Shown here piece after piece: positions 52,177-64,000 of a stretch of DNA of 64,000 bases (its first letter is position 1; each line of letters begins with the position of its first letter). The translations under genes were made by a program, and so were the position numbers. Source of the DNA: Carettochelys insculpta (taxonomy: Eukaryota > Chordata > Testudines > Carettochelyidae); assembly GCF_033958435.1 (NCBI RefSeq), contig NC_134152.1:12138001-12202000 (forward strand). Reading direction: 5' to 3'. The notes beneath the pieces were generated by a model, which worked only from the letters and a program-made list of their open reading frames with translations, searched no databases and had not been told where the DNA came from.

Positions 52177-55023
52177 TGGGTGAAGAGGAGAAAGTGGGCC
52201 AATTGGATCCTTCTCTAAGATACTGGTACACTAATGCCAGAAGCCTGGGGAACAAACGGGAAGAATTAGAGGCCCTGGCACAGTCAAAGAAGTATGAGGT
52301 GGTTGGAATAACGGAGACTTGGTGGGACAATTCGCATAACTGGAGCACGGTCATGGAAGGTTATAAATTGTTTAGGAAGGACAGACGGGAGAAAAGGAGG
52401 AGGAGTTGCGCTCTATGTGAGGGAGCAGTATGATTGCTCAGAGCTCCAGTATAAGGAAGGAGAAAATCCAGTTGAGTGTCTTTGGGTTAAGCTTAGAGGT
52501 GGAAGTAACAGAGGTGATGTTGTAGTTGGTGTCTGTTACAGGCCACCAGATCAGGGAGATGAGATAGATGAGGATTTCTTCAGGCAGCTTAGTGAAGCTT
52601 CCAAATCACAGGCCCTGGTTCTCATGGGAGACTTTAATCATCCGGACATTTGTTGGGAGACCAATACATCAGCACACAGACAATCCAGGAAATTTTTGGA
52701 GAATGTTGGGGATAACTTCTTGGTACAAGTGCTGAAGGAACGGACCAGGGGCCGTGCGTAACTTGACCTGTTGCTCACAAAAAGGGAAGAGCTAGTAGAA
52801 GAAATAGAAGTGGGAGGGAACCTGGGCTGCAGCGACCATGAGATCGTAGATTTCAGGATCCGGATGAAAGGAAGAAGGGTGAGCAGTAACATACAGACCC
52901 TTGATTTCAGAAGAGCAGACTTTGACTCCCTAAGAGACCGGATGAGCAGGATTCCTTGGGAAATGAAGATGGAGGGGAAAAGAGTTGAAGACAACTGGAA
53001 GTATTTTAAAGAAGTCTTACTGAAGGCACAGGAACAAACAATCCCGCTGCATAGTAAAAAATGCAAACATGGTAGGCAACCAGCTTGGCTTAATGGGGAA
53101 ATCCTTAGTCAGCCTAAATTCAAAAAGGATGCACACAAGAAATGGAAACGTGGACAGTTGACTAAGGAGGAGTATAAACATACGGCTGGAGAATGCCGGG
53201 CAGTAATCAGGAAAGCGAAAGCACAATTGGAACTGCAGCTGGCAAGGGATGTGAAAAGTAACAAGAAGGGTTTCTACAGGCATGTGAACAATAAACGGGT
53301 TGTCAGAGAAGGTGTGGGGCCATTACTGGATGAGGGAGGTAACCTAGTGACAGATGATGCAGGAAAAGCTTAAGTACTCAATGCTTTTTTTGCCTCAGTC
53401 TTCATGGACAAAGTCAACTTCCCCATGACAGTCCGAGACAATGCAGTATGGGAAGGTGGAGTGCAGCCATCTGTGGGGAAGAAACAAGTTCTGAGCTTTC
53501 TAGAAAAACTAGATGTGCACAAGTCCATGGGTCTGGATTTAATGCACCCCAGGGTAGTGAGGGAATTGGCAGAGGTCATTGCTGCACCTTTGGCCATTAT
53601 CCTTGAAGACTCTTGGAGATCGGGGGAGATACCGGATGACTGGAAGAAGGCAAACGTAGTGCCCATCTTTGAAAAAGGAAAGAAGGACAACCCAGGGAAC
53701 TATAGACCCATCAGCCTTACCTCAATCCCTGGGAAAATAATGGAGGGAATCCTCAAGCAATCCATTTTGAAGCACTTGGAAGAGGGGAAAGTGATCAAAA
53801 GTAGCCAACATGGATTCACCAGGGCCAAGTCCTGCCTCATCAATCTGATTAGCTTCTATGACGAGGTAACAAGCTGTGTGGACATGAGGAAGTCAGTGGA
53901 TGTGATATACCTTGACTTCAGCAAGGCTTTTGATATGGTCTCCCACAACATTCTTGTCCATAACTTAAGGAACTATGGATTGGATCCTTGGACTATAAGA
54001 TGGATAGAAAGCTGGCTTGATGGTCGGGGCCAACGGGTAGTTGTCAATGGCTCAATATCTGGATGGCGGTCTGTTTCAAGCGGAGTGCCGCAAGGGTCAG
54101 TTCTGGGGCCAGTGTTATTCAACATCTTTACTAATGACCTGGATGAGGGACTGGGTTGCACCCTCAGCAAGTTTGTGGATGACACAAAACTAGGGGGAGA
54201 GGTAGATATGTTGGAGGGTAGAGAGAGAATCCAGAGGGACCTGGATAAATTGGAGGACTGGGCCAAAAGAAATCTGATGCGGTTCAATAAGGAGAAGTGT
54301 AGAGTCCTGCACCTGGGGTGGAAGAATCCCAAACATTGTTACAGGCTGGGGACCGACTGGCTCAGCAGCAGTCCGATGGAAAGGGACCTAGGGGTTATGG
54401 TGGATGAAAGGCTGGATATGAGTAAACAGTGTGCCCTTGTAGTCAAGCAAGCTAGCGGCATACTGGGGTGCATTAGGAGGAGCATTTTGAGCAGCTCTAG
54501 AGAAGTAGTTATTCCTGGTGTCCAGTTTTGGGCCCCCCCAGTATAAAAAGGATGTGGATTTGCTAGAGCAGGTTCAGTGAAGGGCAACAAAAATGATTAA
54601 GGGTCTGGAGCACAAGACCTATGAGGATAGGCTGAGGGATTTGGGCTTGTTTAGTTTACAGAAGAGAAGACTTAGAGGTGATTTCATAGCAGCCTTCAAC
54701 TTCCTGAAGGGGAGCTCTAAAAAGCAGGGTGAGAAACTGTTCTCAGTGGTGTCAGGTGGCAGAACAAGGAGTAATGGTCTGAAGTTGAAGAGGGAAAGGT
54801 GTAGGTTAGATATTAGGAAAAACTACTTCACCAGGCAGGTGATGAAGCAGTGGAATGCGTTGCCTAGAGAGGTGGTGGATTCTCCATCCCTTGAGGTTTT
54901 TAAGTCCCGGCTGGACAAGGTCCTGGCTGGGATGACTTCATGGTGGTTGATCCTGCTTGAAGCAGGGGGCTGGACTAGATGACATCCTGAGGTCCCTTCC
55001 AGCCCTATGATTCTGTGATTCTG
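52177..55023 (+). mobile_element. CR1 LINE, nearly complete pol
   Basis: 2.85 kb CR1 in plus orientation, flanked by TGAAAGTG on both sides (52169-52176 and 55024-55031), a likely 8-bp duplication. It starts at the endonuclease N-terminus (no ORF1 seen) and ends with the CR1 tail CCCTTCCAGCCCTATGATTCTGTGATTCTGTG, including the octamer ATTCTGTG repeat diagnostic of CR1. Confidence 0.9.
52200..54985 (+). pseudogene. CR1 endonuclease/reverse transcriptase (broken)
   Basis: Endonuclease: [29 protein letters not shown] (catalytic Glu), a frameshift near 52390-52415 in a purine run, then [19 protein letters not shown] and CSDHEIVDFRI. Reverse transcriptase: [57 protein letters not shown] and [13 protein letters not shown]-terminus after another frameshift near 54540: [20 protein letters not shown] to SRLDKVLAGM. 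Stops at 52759 and 53371 lie within otherwise continuous frame. All catalytic motifs are present, so the copy died by two stops and two indels. Confidence 0.9.
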
Positions 55024-55245
55024 TGAAAGTGCCGCATTTCGCTCGCGCGTGGCTCGGCTCCATGGGGTCCTATGCTAATGAGGCTCCGGGAATTTACATC
55101 CACACCTCTTTAGCATATTTCAGACAGTTTATTAGGACACCTCTTTTGGAGAAAGTGTCATGTGGAGAAATGGCCTGTGTGTGTTTATGCAGACCCTTGC
55201 TCTTAGTGGGGCTGTTCTGACTCAAATACAAATAATAACAGGATG

Positions 55246-55663
55246 GGCTGTGTCTACACGGGCACAAATCTTCGAAATAGCCATATTTCGAAGATTACTA
55301 ATGAGGCACTGAATTGAATATTCAGCTCCTCATTAGCATTACGACACTTCTGGCCACAGTGCTTCGAAAGCGCATGGCTTGGTGTGGCTACAAGGGGGGG
55401 TCCTTTTCGAAAGGACCCCTCACCTTTCAAAATCCCCCTTATTCCAATCAGTGAGCGGGATAAGGGGATTTCTAAAGGTGCAGGTCCTTTCGAAAAGGAC
55501 CCCCGTGTAGCCATGCTGAGCCATGCTCTTTCGAAGCACCGTGTCCAGAAGCGTCCTAATGCTAATGAGGCACTGAATATTCAATTCAGCGCCTCATTAG
55601 TAATCTTTGAAATGGCCAGTAGCATGGCTATTTCGAAGATTTGTGCCTGTGTAGACACACCCT
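55246..55663. mobile_element. Foldback MITE (long inverted repeat)
   Basis: Left arm GGCTGTGTCTACACGGGCACAAATCTTCGAAATAGCCAT pairs with right arm ATGGCTATTTCGAAGATTTGTGCCTGTGTAGACACACC; inner arms with TCCTTTTCGAAAGGACCC and CCTCATTAGCAT also pair. Nearly the whole 418 bp can fold back on itself. Confidence 0.75.
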
Positions 55664-55665
55664 AT

Positions 55666-56025
55666 GGCTGTGTCTACACTTGCATTCCTCTTTGGAAAAA
55701 GGGATGCAAATGAGGGAAATCAAAAATGCAAATGAGGTGCATATTTACATACCTGGCACCTCATTTGCATATTATTTCAAAAGAGCTTCTTTTGAAAGAA
55801 GAAAAGCAATGTAGACACAACTCTTTCAAAAGTAATCCCCATCTTTGAAAGAACCCTTCTTCCCATAAAAAATGGGTTTTACTTTTGGAAGCGCTGCATG
55901 TATTCTATTTTTCAAAAGAAGAATATGCAAATGAGGTGCCAGATATGTAAATCTGCACCTCATTTTGATTCTTGATTTCCCTCATTTGCATGCCTGTTTC
56001 GAAAGAGGAATGGCTGTGTCGACAC
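55666..56025. mobile_element. Second foldback MITE, directly adjacent
   Basis: Starts GGCTGTGTCTACACTTGCATTCC; arms with GCAAATGAGG(T)GCATATTTACAT and ATGTAAATCTGCACCTCATTT pair. The right end reads GAAAGAGGAATGGCTGTGTCGACAC, where CAAGTGTAGACACAGCC would be expected, so it is altered. Only a few bases separate it from the previous element. Confidence 0.65.
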
Positions 56026-58439
56026 TTCCAATCTGTCTAAATGTCTATATTGCTATTAAACAGGCAACAGCCTGAGCTCTGTGAGCCCGAGTGAGCTGGC
56101 TCTAATTGCAGTGTAGCCACTGAAATCCTCACAGGGTCTTAAAGCCTTAGCTACAGTCCTTTGGGTCTCCTGGATGTTCTGTTCCAGGGACCTCTGGCAG
56201 GACTCCTAGCCCTCTCCAGAGGAGAATCGCTTCTTGAGAGCTTCAGAAGTGGACACACTCTCTAAATGGCTCATGGGATGGGATGTTGACCTTTTGAGTT
56301 TATTCTGAAGGCAAGTCCTAGAAAGATGTGTCAGTGTAACTGAGAGGTGCATCATGTCCCTTTCTCAGCACTTGGGTGCTAACACACTTGCGTCTGTATT
56401 GTGACATCCTTTTAGCTTCTGGTCAAAGAGGAAGCAATGAGACATTCTTGAAGAAGTGGCCGTGATTAGGAACTAGTTGAGGATTTGATTTCTGGAGATG
56501 CTGAGCATTTGCATCTCCCATTGATTTGACATGAAACTCTAGGTGCTCAGTGCCTCTGGAAAGTATACCTTACCTAAGTTATTCTCTATGCTATTGTCAG
56601 AGACCTGTGGCTTTAGTGGCACCCCGTGTGGTATTTGTCTTTTGCAGCATGATGTGTGGTCCAGCACATGGCTTTATACATGTCTTACTAAACCCTTTGT
56701 AAATGGAGTCTGAGAAGCTAACTACTGAGCCCTGGGGCATGCCAGACCCATCTGCATATCTTGTACAGGAATTGTCTTGGAAGTATGCAGGCCATATACT
56801 GAATGGCTAGACTGGAGCGGGGAGGAGGTGGGCATAGGCATGCTGTTGGTGCTCTCCAAAGGAACCACTGCTGGCAGGACAAAGTGTTGTCAGGCTCAGG
56901 CCATAGGTCACATGTTGTGTTGTGAGTGAAACTGACCAGTTGTTTGGCTTCACAGATTATAAACTAAAGTAGCCTTTAAAACTGCCTTGCTTCTACAGGC
57001 TGAGATAGGAGACTGTATTCTTCTGCCCTTTTCAGCAATATCCTTAGCTGCACAGCAGAGAGCAATTCCACCGGTAATTCCCACAAAGAGGACCATTGCT
57101 GGGGGCCTGTCAGCAGGGTTGATGCTTATAGGATTTTTCTGGTGAGAATTTTTGGTGGCATTTGCTGCAGCTCCCTAAAAAGCAGAAGCTATTATATAAA
57201 AGCAGTCAGCCATCAGTAATCATCTTTCGCCTCCTTATCTTGTGTGCTTTTCCTAGCAGGCTGGCTTTGTTTTACCAATAGGACCTTTCCTGTTTTTGTC
57301 CATTCAGAAGAATACATTTATTCAAATCTTTGCTACCATTGTATCCTTTTCAGGTAAGTTGAAGTACGGAGCAGCCTTGGAATAATTTCAAGCTGCTGAG
57401 TGAGTAGAGTTATTTATCTCTGCAAACAATAGCTACGTTTCCAACCCTTGACCTCCAAAGCCACACAAAGTTACCTTTAAGTGTTTTGTATAATTCATAT
57501 TTTGCCACTGATGTGTATGCCTTTCAAATGGAAAGCTCCATCCTGCAGAGACTTCCATATGAAATAAAGCTGATATTTTCAGTGGGGGCTCTTCCCCTTG
57601 GAAATGAAACAGAAATTGGGCAATTCACTTCCTAGGCATCTTTGAAAGCTAAATGCTGGCCAAAGCCTTCGCAGGATGGGGCCCTGGTTTCTGTTATGTA
57701 AAATAATGCCAAGACATGTTTTTAAAAGGGCTTGGTACCCAGAAATGTCATGTTTTTCTAGTAAAATTCAGAGTAGCATTGCTTTTATATGAAGCACAAG
57801 AATGCCCAGAATTCGAATAGCAATCACTGAGAAGTGCTTGGAAGAGATATGAAACTCATGCTTCATGGGTTCTGCCAATCTCTGTGTAGCTGTTATGTAC
57901 TAGGATATAATGTCCTGAGGGAACAGTCTGGCCCAGAACTGACTGTCCTGTATGGAATTTCCTGTATCCTCCTCTGAAGAGTGACAGTCACTATTAGAGA
58001 CTGGATATTGGAGTAGATGCATGGTGAGTCTGATCCAGTCTGGCAGCTCCTGTGTGTAATGCATCGTTCTCAGTGGGAGCTGCTGGGTCCTGAACACTCT
58101 GGAAGAATTGGGTTATTGATACAGCGCCTGAATCACAAATGAGCTATTTAGAAAATCTGGTCTCAGTTCTGTTAGCTGAGCCCTTTCTGAAATGTGTGGC
58201 CTAAGGGTCTGGTCCAAAGTCTGCTGAAGTGAAATGGATGTCTGCAGGATACTGTTCTGAACATCTGTGGCTCAGTCTCAAGAGATGTCCTAGAATTTAT
58301 CTGCACTCACAGAAGAGGGAATCAAGCTAACTGATAAAAATGGTCTTGCACCACTGATCGTTTCTTCCTACCAGTAGGCATGGCACACGGTGGGCAATAA
58401 TTTTTGATGGGGGCCACTCCCAGAATTTGGTAAATGACG
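56026..58439. other. Intergenic or intronic, nothing recognised
   Basis: 2.4 kb of unique-looking sequence without supported gene or repeat. Confidence 0.5.
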
Positions 58440-58720
58440 AAGGGCTGCACTCTCCTATAGAGGCGGTGCAGAGTCTGGGGAAGAGGTTGGATGCAGAAGG
58501 GATCTTGCAGTTGGGGCCCGGGGTTCAGGGAGGGGCTGGGGGGCTGGGAGGGAGTTTGGGTGAAGAAGGGAATAGTGATGGGGCAGGGGACTGGAGTGCT
58601 GGAGAGGAGGCGGTTGTGACCAGGAGCAGTGGTGCAGGAGGTGGTGCAGAAGGTTTGGGTTATGACCTAGGGCAGGAGGGGGTTGTGACCTGGGGCAGGG
58701 ATGCAGGAGGTCTGCCTGCC
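58440..58720. repeat. G-rich degenerate tract
   Basis: GGGGCTGGGGGGCTGGGAGGG-like units; same family of composition as 17400-17890. The 195-codon frame from 58427 is Gly-rich and compositional. Confidence 0.5.
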
Positions 58721-60414
58721 TGCTATGGTCCCATGCTGCTCAGAAGCTGGCTGCTGGGGCAAGTTGTGTCTCTGTGCCATGTGCCCCTTGGGGAGCAGCT
58801 CTGTGTGTGCCTGCACCACAAGCACAGCCCAGGCAGCTCCCATCAGCCGGTTTCTGGCTACTTTGAGTGGTGTATAGGGTCAAGGCAGGCAGGGAGCTTG
58901 CCTGAGAGTGTCACTGGGCCATTGGATGTTGGTCACCCAGAGTATCATGGTGGGCCAGGTATGAAAGTTTGGGTGGCTGCCCAGGAGAGATTCAGGTGCC
59001 ACTCAGCTGATTAGCAGAATGCCCACAGCCACCCAGAGTGGGCAGCTTGTGGGTCTGCTGGTGGTGGTGCTCATCCACTCATACCTTGGTGCACATAACA
59101 AAATTTATTCCACCTAGGAATGGAAAGATTAGAGGGACCACTGCCCATGGGCTCTATTTTGCCTGTCCCTGATATGACAGAAAGGTCTGAGGCCATGGGT
59201 AAATCCCAAATGACTCTGCACTTGCAGTTACATTTCATGTATTCCCTTAATTATATTTCCTCTCTCCTTATTTTCTTTTCCTTTTTTTTTTTTACTTGAC
59301 TGACTGGGACTTAGTGTCTCTGAATCTCTTTCTGCACTGATCCTTCTCCTTTTGTTTCCTAGTAATTCTGGGAAAAAAACATTAATTTAGCTCTTTCATT
59401 CATTACTATTTGCAAAGTCTTAGCATTTAATTTCGTAGCTGTAGATAGTGCTACTATGTTAATCACACTGTCTGTACTTTCCTTCTGAAAGCCACGATGA
59501 GAATAAATTAGCCTATTTTCTATAAACGTAAATTACTGTTTTTAAACAGAGAGATATCTGATCTCCAGACCTGTGCAATGTTTGTTGTGTAACTGGCATT
59601 TCTAGCAATGAATTATTAACATCCATCATTGTTTTGTGTTTTATGTCTTATGCTAATATCAACCAATAATAATGGGCTTATTAAAGCAGAGATCAAGTGG
59701 GCTGGCAGAAATGTTCCACTGGCGATGCCCTAAGAACTTTAAGGTGGTTTTCAGTTCTTTCCCTTACTCCCTATGATGCCATTTGTGATGAGCTCCATTA
59801 GGACCGAAGATTCCTCCCTGACATGGGGCCAAATGCAGCAAGCTGCTCAAGAGCTGTGTGTATAGGACACTTATTTTTACAGTAGCACCTAGAGTACTGG
59901 AGTCTCATCTCAGCTGACACCTCTAGGTGCTATAGAACCACATGAGCCAGCCCCAGTGAGCTTTCCATTTAAATCAGTGGTGTTCAAAAGAAATATACTG
60001 ATTGCCACTCCCCCACGACCCAGGCATCCCACCCACCCCCGAGCCAGGTACCACCCCTCCCAGCCAGGCACTCTGACCCCTCCCACCTCCCGCACAAACT
60101 GCCAGTTACTCACCAGAGCTGCTCTGTGGCTGCAGCTGAGCCGCTTGCCTTGTGCTAGCCGCCCCAGTGGCTGGAGCTGAGCTGCCCCTGCGCGAGCCGC
60201 CCCAGTAGCTGGAGCTGCCACAGTGAGCCATGTGGGGCCACCAGAGCTGCAGGAGGAGCCGCTTCTGCTGCTGCCACCATGCACTTGTCCCACCGAGTAG
60301 TGGGGCACATGTGCAGCGCCGGCTGAGGGCGCTCCCCGTGTGCATCTCTAATGAGCCGCTTCGCCACACCACAGTAGGAAAGCATATTAGACCCTGCACA
60401 TCTAAATAGTCAAG
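58721..60414. other. Intergenic; repeat remnants only
   Basis: 59095-59145 resembles 9120-9200. 59279-59292 is a T run. CAGTGGTGTTCAAAAG near 59974 could be an hAT end and is followed by C-rich sequence as in 16002-16895, but no second end or duplication was found. Confidence 0.35.
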
Positions 60415-60545
60415 AGACAAAGGAAGTATCATGCCTATTGTACTAATGGGCTGGGGTCTGGAGAAATTAAGTGATCTGCTCAGGGTCACACAGAGAACTG
60501 AAATTAGATTTTCGGAGTCCCAGTTCTATGCCGTAACCACAAAGT
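60415..60545 (+). repeat. MIR-type SINE core
   Basis: GGAGAAATTAAGTGATCTGCTCAGGGTCACACAGAGAACTG and TCGGAGTCCCAGTTCTATGCCGTAACCAC follow the MIR core. Confidence 0.65.
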
Positions 60546-61558
60546 CATTCTTCTCTCAGCTGGGCAAGGGTGACTGAATAGCATAACTCTCTGCTAGGGA
60601 TGCCAGCTTTTCATTAATTGGGATATTCAATCTTAGGCAGGGCAGGTGGTGTTTCCGTTCTTCCCTTTATTAGAGGACAGGCTGTTCGTTACATGGTAGC
60701 TCTTCATCCTCTGCTAGCCAAGAAATGTGTAGGGCATGCAAGTCACAGTGAGTGGATCAAATCATGGTCTCAGTAAAATCAATAGCGAAAAGATAAAGCA
60801 AAAAAAAAGATTGATTTCACTGGACACCTTCAGGTACAGAAGAGGAAATCAGATATCACACTGGCCAGTTCCAAGTGTGGTGGAAACAGGATCTTCATTG
60901 ATGCCCCAGAGCTTTGCATGATTGCTGCATTTTGTTCGCTTGGGTTTCTGTGTCTAAGCTAAAGGCTTTTGGAAAATTACATTAAAAATGTTTGTTGTGA
61001 CTATTCCTCATTCATGTACCTGCATGCATCGATACCAGTGTCAGCTGGCTGAGTTGAAGCACAGAGAGAGGATTACAATATGTTTGAAACAGTATCATCT
61101 ATCCACCCCATAAATATATTTATTACACAAACATGCGGCATTTTGGCATTGTGGGGAGGGTTGGAGACAGACCTGCCTCTGCTCCACAGCTGTTGACCTC
61201 ATTGGTCTGCCATGAGCATGGCTGCTTCTCAGAGGGTTTGAGGTCTGTTTGCATTGGGAAGTTTGCTCAGTTCTTTCATGCTGCTGCTCTCAAGTCTGCT
61301 TCTGGGCTGCCCTAGTTCCACATTTGTTTGTTTAATTCTACCTACAAGCGGCCTTTCCTGTTCGGGTTGGCAGCAGGAGGAGAAACACAGCTCTGCTCAT
61401 CAGCTAAACTCCTGTGTTTACAGAAGACTGATTAGCATCTTTCTGAATTTATGGGCTAATTAATGTCACTTCACACAATGTCATTTTCAGGGGCTGGCTC
61501 TCCTGCTCCTGTTGTAGTGAACGTTAGGGGCCAGATCCTCAGCTGCTGTCACTCCTTA
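60546..61558. other. Intergenic, nothing recognised
   Basis: No supported feature. Confidence 0.5.
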
Positions 61559-62268
61559 GATGCGTCTATACGTGCACGCTACTTCGAAGTAGCGGCACCA
61601 ACTTCGAAATAGAGCCCGTCGCGTCTACACGCGTCGGGCGCTATTTCGAAGTTAACTTTGACGTTAGGCGGCGAGACGTCGAAGTCGCTAACCTCATGAG
61701 GAGATAGGAATAGCGCCCTACTTCGACGTTCAACGTCGAAGTAGGGACCGTGTAGACGATCCGCGTCCCGCAACGTCGAAATTGCTGGGTCCTCCATGGC
61801 GGCCATCAGCTGGGGGGTTGAGAGATGCTCTCTCTCCAGCCCGTGCGGGGCTCTATGGTCACCGTGTGCAGCAGCCCTTAGCCCAGGGCTTCTGGCTGCT
61901 TCTGCAGCAGCTGGGGATCTATGCTGCAGGCACAGGGTCTGCAACCAGTTGTCAGCTCTGTGTATCTTGTGTTGTTTAGTGCAACTGTGTCTGGGAGGGG
62001 CCCTTTAAGGGAGCGGATGGCTGTTGAGTCCGCCCTGTGACCCTGTCTGCAGCTGTGCCTGGCATCCCTATTTCGATGTGCGCTACTTTGACGTGTAGAC
62101 GTTCCCTCGCTGCGCCTATTTTGATGTTGGGCTGAGCAACGTCGAAGTTGAACATCGACGTTGCCGGCCCTGGAGGACGTGTAGACGTTATTCATCGAAA
62201 TAGACTATTTCGATGTCGCAACATCGAAATAAGCTATTTCGATGTTGGCTGCACGTGTAGACGTAGCC
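61559..62268 (-). mobile_element. Foldback MITE family 1, copy E
   Basis: Ends GATGCGTCTATACGTGCACG and CACGTGTAGACGTAGCCC. The core is highly similar to copy B, and the minus-strand 121-codon frame (61579-61944) is intact. About 710 bp. Confidence 0.85.
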
Positions 62269-63867
62269 CTTGTCTCAGCAGGAAAGCTAACCTTCCCTTG
62301 ACGTTGTAGGACTGGTGAGGATGCAATGCCTCGAGCGGAGGTCAGCAAACTTTTTGTATCGGCTCCACTTTTCATCCCTGCCATTAGCAGGTTCCCCTCC
62401 AACGGCCCCAGAAGCTACAGAGCTCTCCCGGGAGCGATGCGCCATGCTCCCTCAGTGATGGCAGCAGCAGAGGCTGGGGGAGTAGGGAGGGAAGCAGCAG
62501 AGGCTGGATGAGCCAGTGGAGGCTGCGGGAGAGACAGCAGAAGCCATGGGGTGGCTCCATCCCCCTTACAGAATCCCATGCCCCCCTTTGCACAGCCCAG
62601 TCTATGGACATACTGGGCTTCATGTTAAGGCAGGGCTCACACTGCAGGCGAGTCTCCTACGAGAGGCAGCACCCTGCCTAACCAAAGCATAGGGTGAATT
62701 CCTGCTCCTGCCTTTTGTAGGGAAAAGGGGCTTGCCGGGGCCCTTGCACACTCCCCCAGGCACAAATGGGGCTCACCCTGGCCCCTGCTGACTGCTGCAT
62801 TAGCATCTATACACCCCTTCTATGCCCCCACCCTTGCCTAGCCCTTGCATTCACACCCCCAACATCTCTTCGCAGAGCACCCCAAGAAGACCTGGCAAAG
62901 TTGGCTGCAAAGTTCAAGGCTCCTCCCTGAGCTAGGGGGAGTAGCAGCGCAGATGAAACAGGCTGGGGCCGGGGGGAGTGGAGTAGCACAGCTTGCTTGC
63001 CCATGTCTCACGCGCCTCCCTCGCTGACATTGGTGCAGGTCGCAGGCAGCCCAGCGGCAGCCTTCTGGTGCACTCTGCCTGGCTTCCTGGGGCGGCGCTT
63101 CATGGCTGCAGGGGGCAAGCTCAGGGTGCAGGTGGGGCAGCAGCTGCAGTTGCTCAAGCACTGGCAGGCTCCCCTTGGCCACAGCTGTGCTGGGGGTCGG
63201 TGGTAGGCAGCTGCAGCCAGGGGAGCCAGTGGAAGCGGAGGGAGGGAGGGGGGGAGGCCAATTGCACTGTGCGCTGTTGTGAAATTTTGTGCTCCCCACT
63301 TTGCACCCCCCAGGCTGGAGCGCTCACTGGGAAGTCAGGTTAGCAGCTTTCGGAGGTTCTCAGGCTCAGAAGGAGCAGCACATCACTCACCAGACATGGG
63401 TGCACTGTGAGCATTTCAGAAATAGCTGCTTTAAGCAGTCTGTCTCTTTCATTGACATTTCACTTTAAAATGTTTTAACTTTATTGTTAAAGATTGTTTC
63501 CATTTCATTTGTAAAGCCGAGAGGTGATAGAGCTTCTGGCTGAGTTTTCATTTTTCTGCATTGAAAAGAGAGGTGAGTTGGATGTTTAATTCCTGGGGGG
63601 GATGCTTGAAGTATTACCTCAGTGTTCAGCACATTGTTCCTGAAAGCAACTCAGCTGCCTGACCTACCTAGAGTGGTGACTCATCCACCTCATCTCTGGG
63701 GCAGATGGGAATGTAAGTGTGTTCTTTTCATAGCCTCAAGAATTATTACTTGCAGTTTCCACTGTGTTTCAGGGCCCTGCAATGCCGCATGTGCAGGATC
63801 CTGTCACGCTGATTACTGTAACATGATGTGACTGCCTATTTCTGCCTAGGCCGACTCTCCCTGCAGT
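62269..63867. other. Intergenic, GC-rich first half
   Basis: GGAGGTCAGCAAACTTTTTGTATCGG near 62337 recalls a hAT-type repeat start, with no partner end. 62400-63250 is GC-rich (GGCAGCAGCAGAGGCTGGGGGAG units) with compositional frames. From 63300 on nothing is recognised. Confidence 0.35.
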
Positions 63868-63965
63868 AGAAATGTAGCACTTTAAAGACTGACAAAATGA
63901 TTTATTCAGTGATGAGCTTTCGTGGGACAGACCCACTTCATCAGATCAATTTCATTTCCAATACA
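63868..63965 (-). mobile_element. Penelope terminus fragment
   Basis: Plus strand TAGCACTTTAAAGACTGACAAAATGATTTATTCAGTGATGAGC is the complement of a Penelope-type end; it lies next to the window edge. Confidence 0.65.
63907..63944 (-). ncRNA. Hammerhead-ribozyme-like motif, minus strand
   Basis: On the minus strand CTGATGA, a perfect GTGGG/CCCAC stem II with an extra A, and GAAA are exact. The GC/GC stem III seen at 40411 is changed (GCTCATCAC), so the cleavage side is degraded. Confidence 0.4.
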
Positions 63966-64000
63966 GAGGACCTCCCCACCCCTCAAAAAAAGCAATAACA

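Noticed and set aside
58427..59014. 195-codon Gly-rich open frame
   Set aside because: Produced by the G-rich minisatellite; composition explains the lack of stops.
59974..60360. Second large hAT element like that at 16002
   Set aside because: Only one candidate end was visible and no 8-bp duplication could be found.
62400..63310. CpG-island promoter
   Set aside because: GC-rich but CpG-poor and repeat-like; no exon follows.
1..64000. CRISPR array, bacterial operons or prophage
   Set aside because: All regularly repeated sequence is microsatellite, minisatellite or transposon; gene content and density are vertebrate.
1..64000. tRNA genes or intact tRNA-derived SINE heads
   Set aside because: No A-box/B-box pair with a tRNA-like fold was found; only MIR-type cores and tails are present.

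Overview
The window reads as non-coding chromosomal DNA of a non-avian reptile. The mix of CR1 LINEs, PIF/Harbinger-like and hAT foldback elements, amniote MIR-type SINEs, a DIRS element, a Penelope-like element and an endogenous retrovirus fits a turtle best, with a crocodilian as the alternative; this is inference from repeat content. No host exon could be supported. Almost every protein-like reading frame belongs to a transposable element.

Layout. 1-2268: right end of a DIRS tyrosine-recombinase retrotransposon, sitting in a minus-strand CR1 (2269-3345). 3346-19100: old unique sequence with MIR-type SINEs, a CR1 tail, a pogo/Tigger-like element, hAT non-autonomous elements (one 894 bp with an exact 8-bp target duplication), the first copy of a recurrent ~0.7 kb foldback element (9811-10485) and GC-rich minisatellite tracts. 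19097-34260: a nested stack. A degenerate ~62-bp minisatellite carries a minus-strand CR1. That CR1 is split by a 12.8 kb endogenous retrovirus with a 5-bp target duplication. The provirus is in turn broken by a 3.5 kb LINE in its env region (12-bp target duplication) and by a second foldback copy in its 3' untranslated region. 34904-36490: a 5'-truncated Penelope-like element with reverse transcriptase, GIY-YIG endonuclease and a hammerhead-like motif. 36498-56025: more foldback elements, a Tigger-like element, CR1 copies inserted inside foldback elements, and a nearly complete plus-strand CR1 (52177-55023). 56026-64000: mostly featureless sequence, a fifth foldback copy (61559-62268), a GC-rich tract and a minus-strand Penelope terminus with another hammerhead-like motif.

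The most unusual object is the provirus. It has a Trp-type primer binding site, a Gag with coiled coil and Gly/Arg-rich tail instead of a zinc knuckle, gag and pro in one frame separated by UAG, a pol that passes from RNase H straight into env with no integrase, and an Env whose surface part carries at least one recognisable immunoglobulin V-like domain. The long subunit after its furin-type site is open to the membrane anchor. Pol is heavily damaged (at least eight in-frame stops and a YVDN active site); env has far fewer breaks.

Nothing here functions as an operon. The biology is layered transposition, and nesting order plus target duplications give relative ages: minisatellite, then CR1, then provirus, then the LINE and foldback copy inside the provirus.
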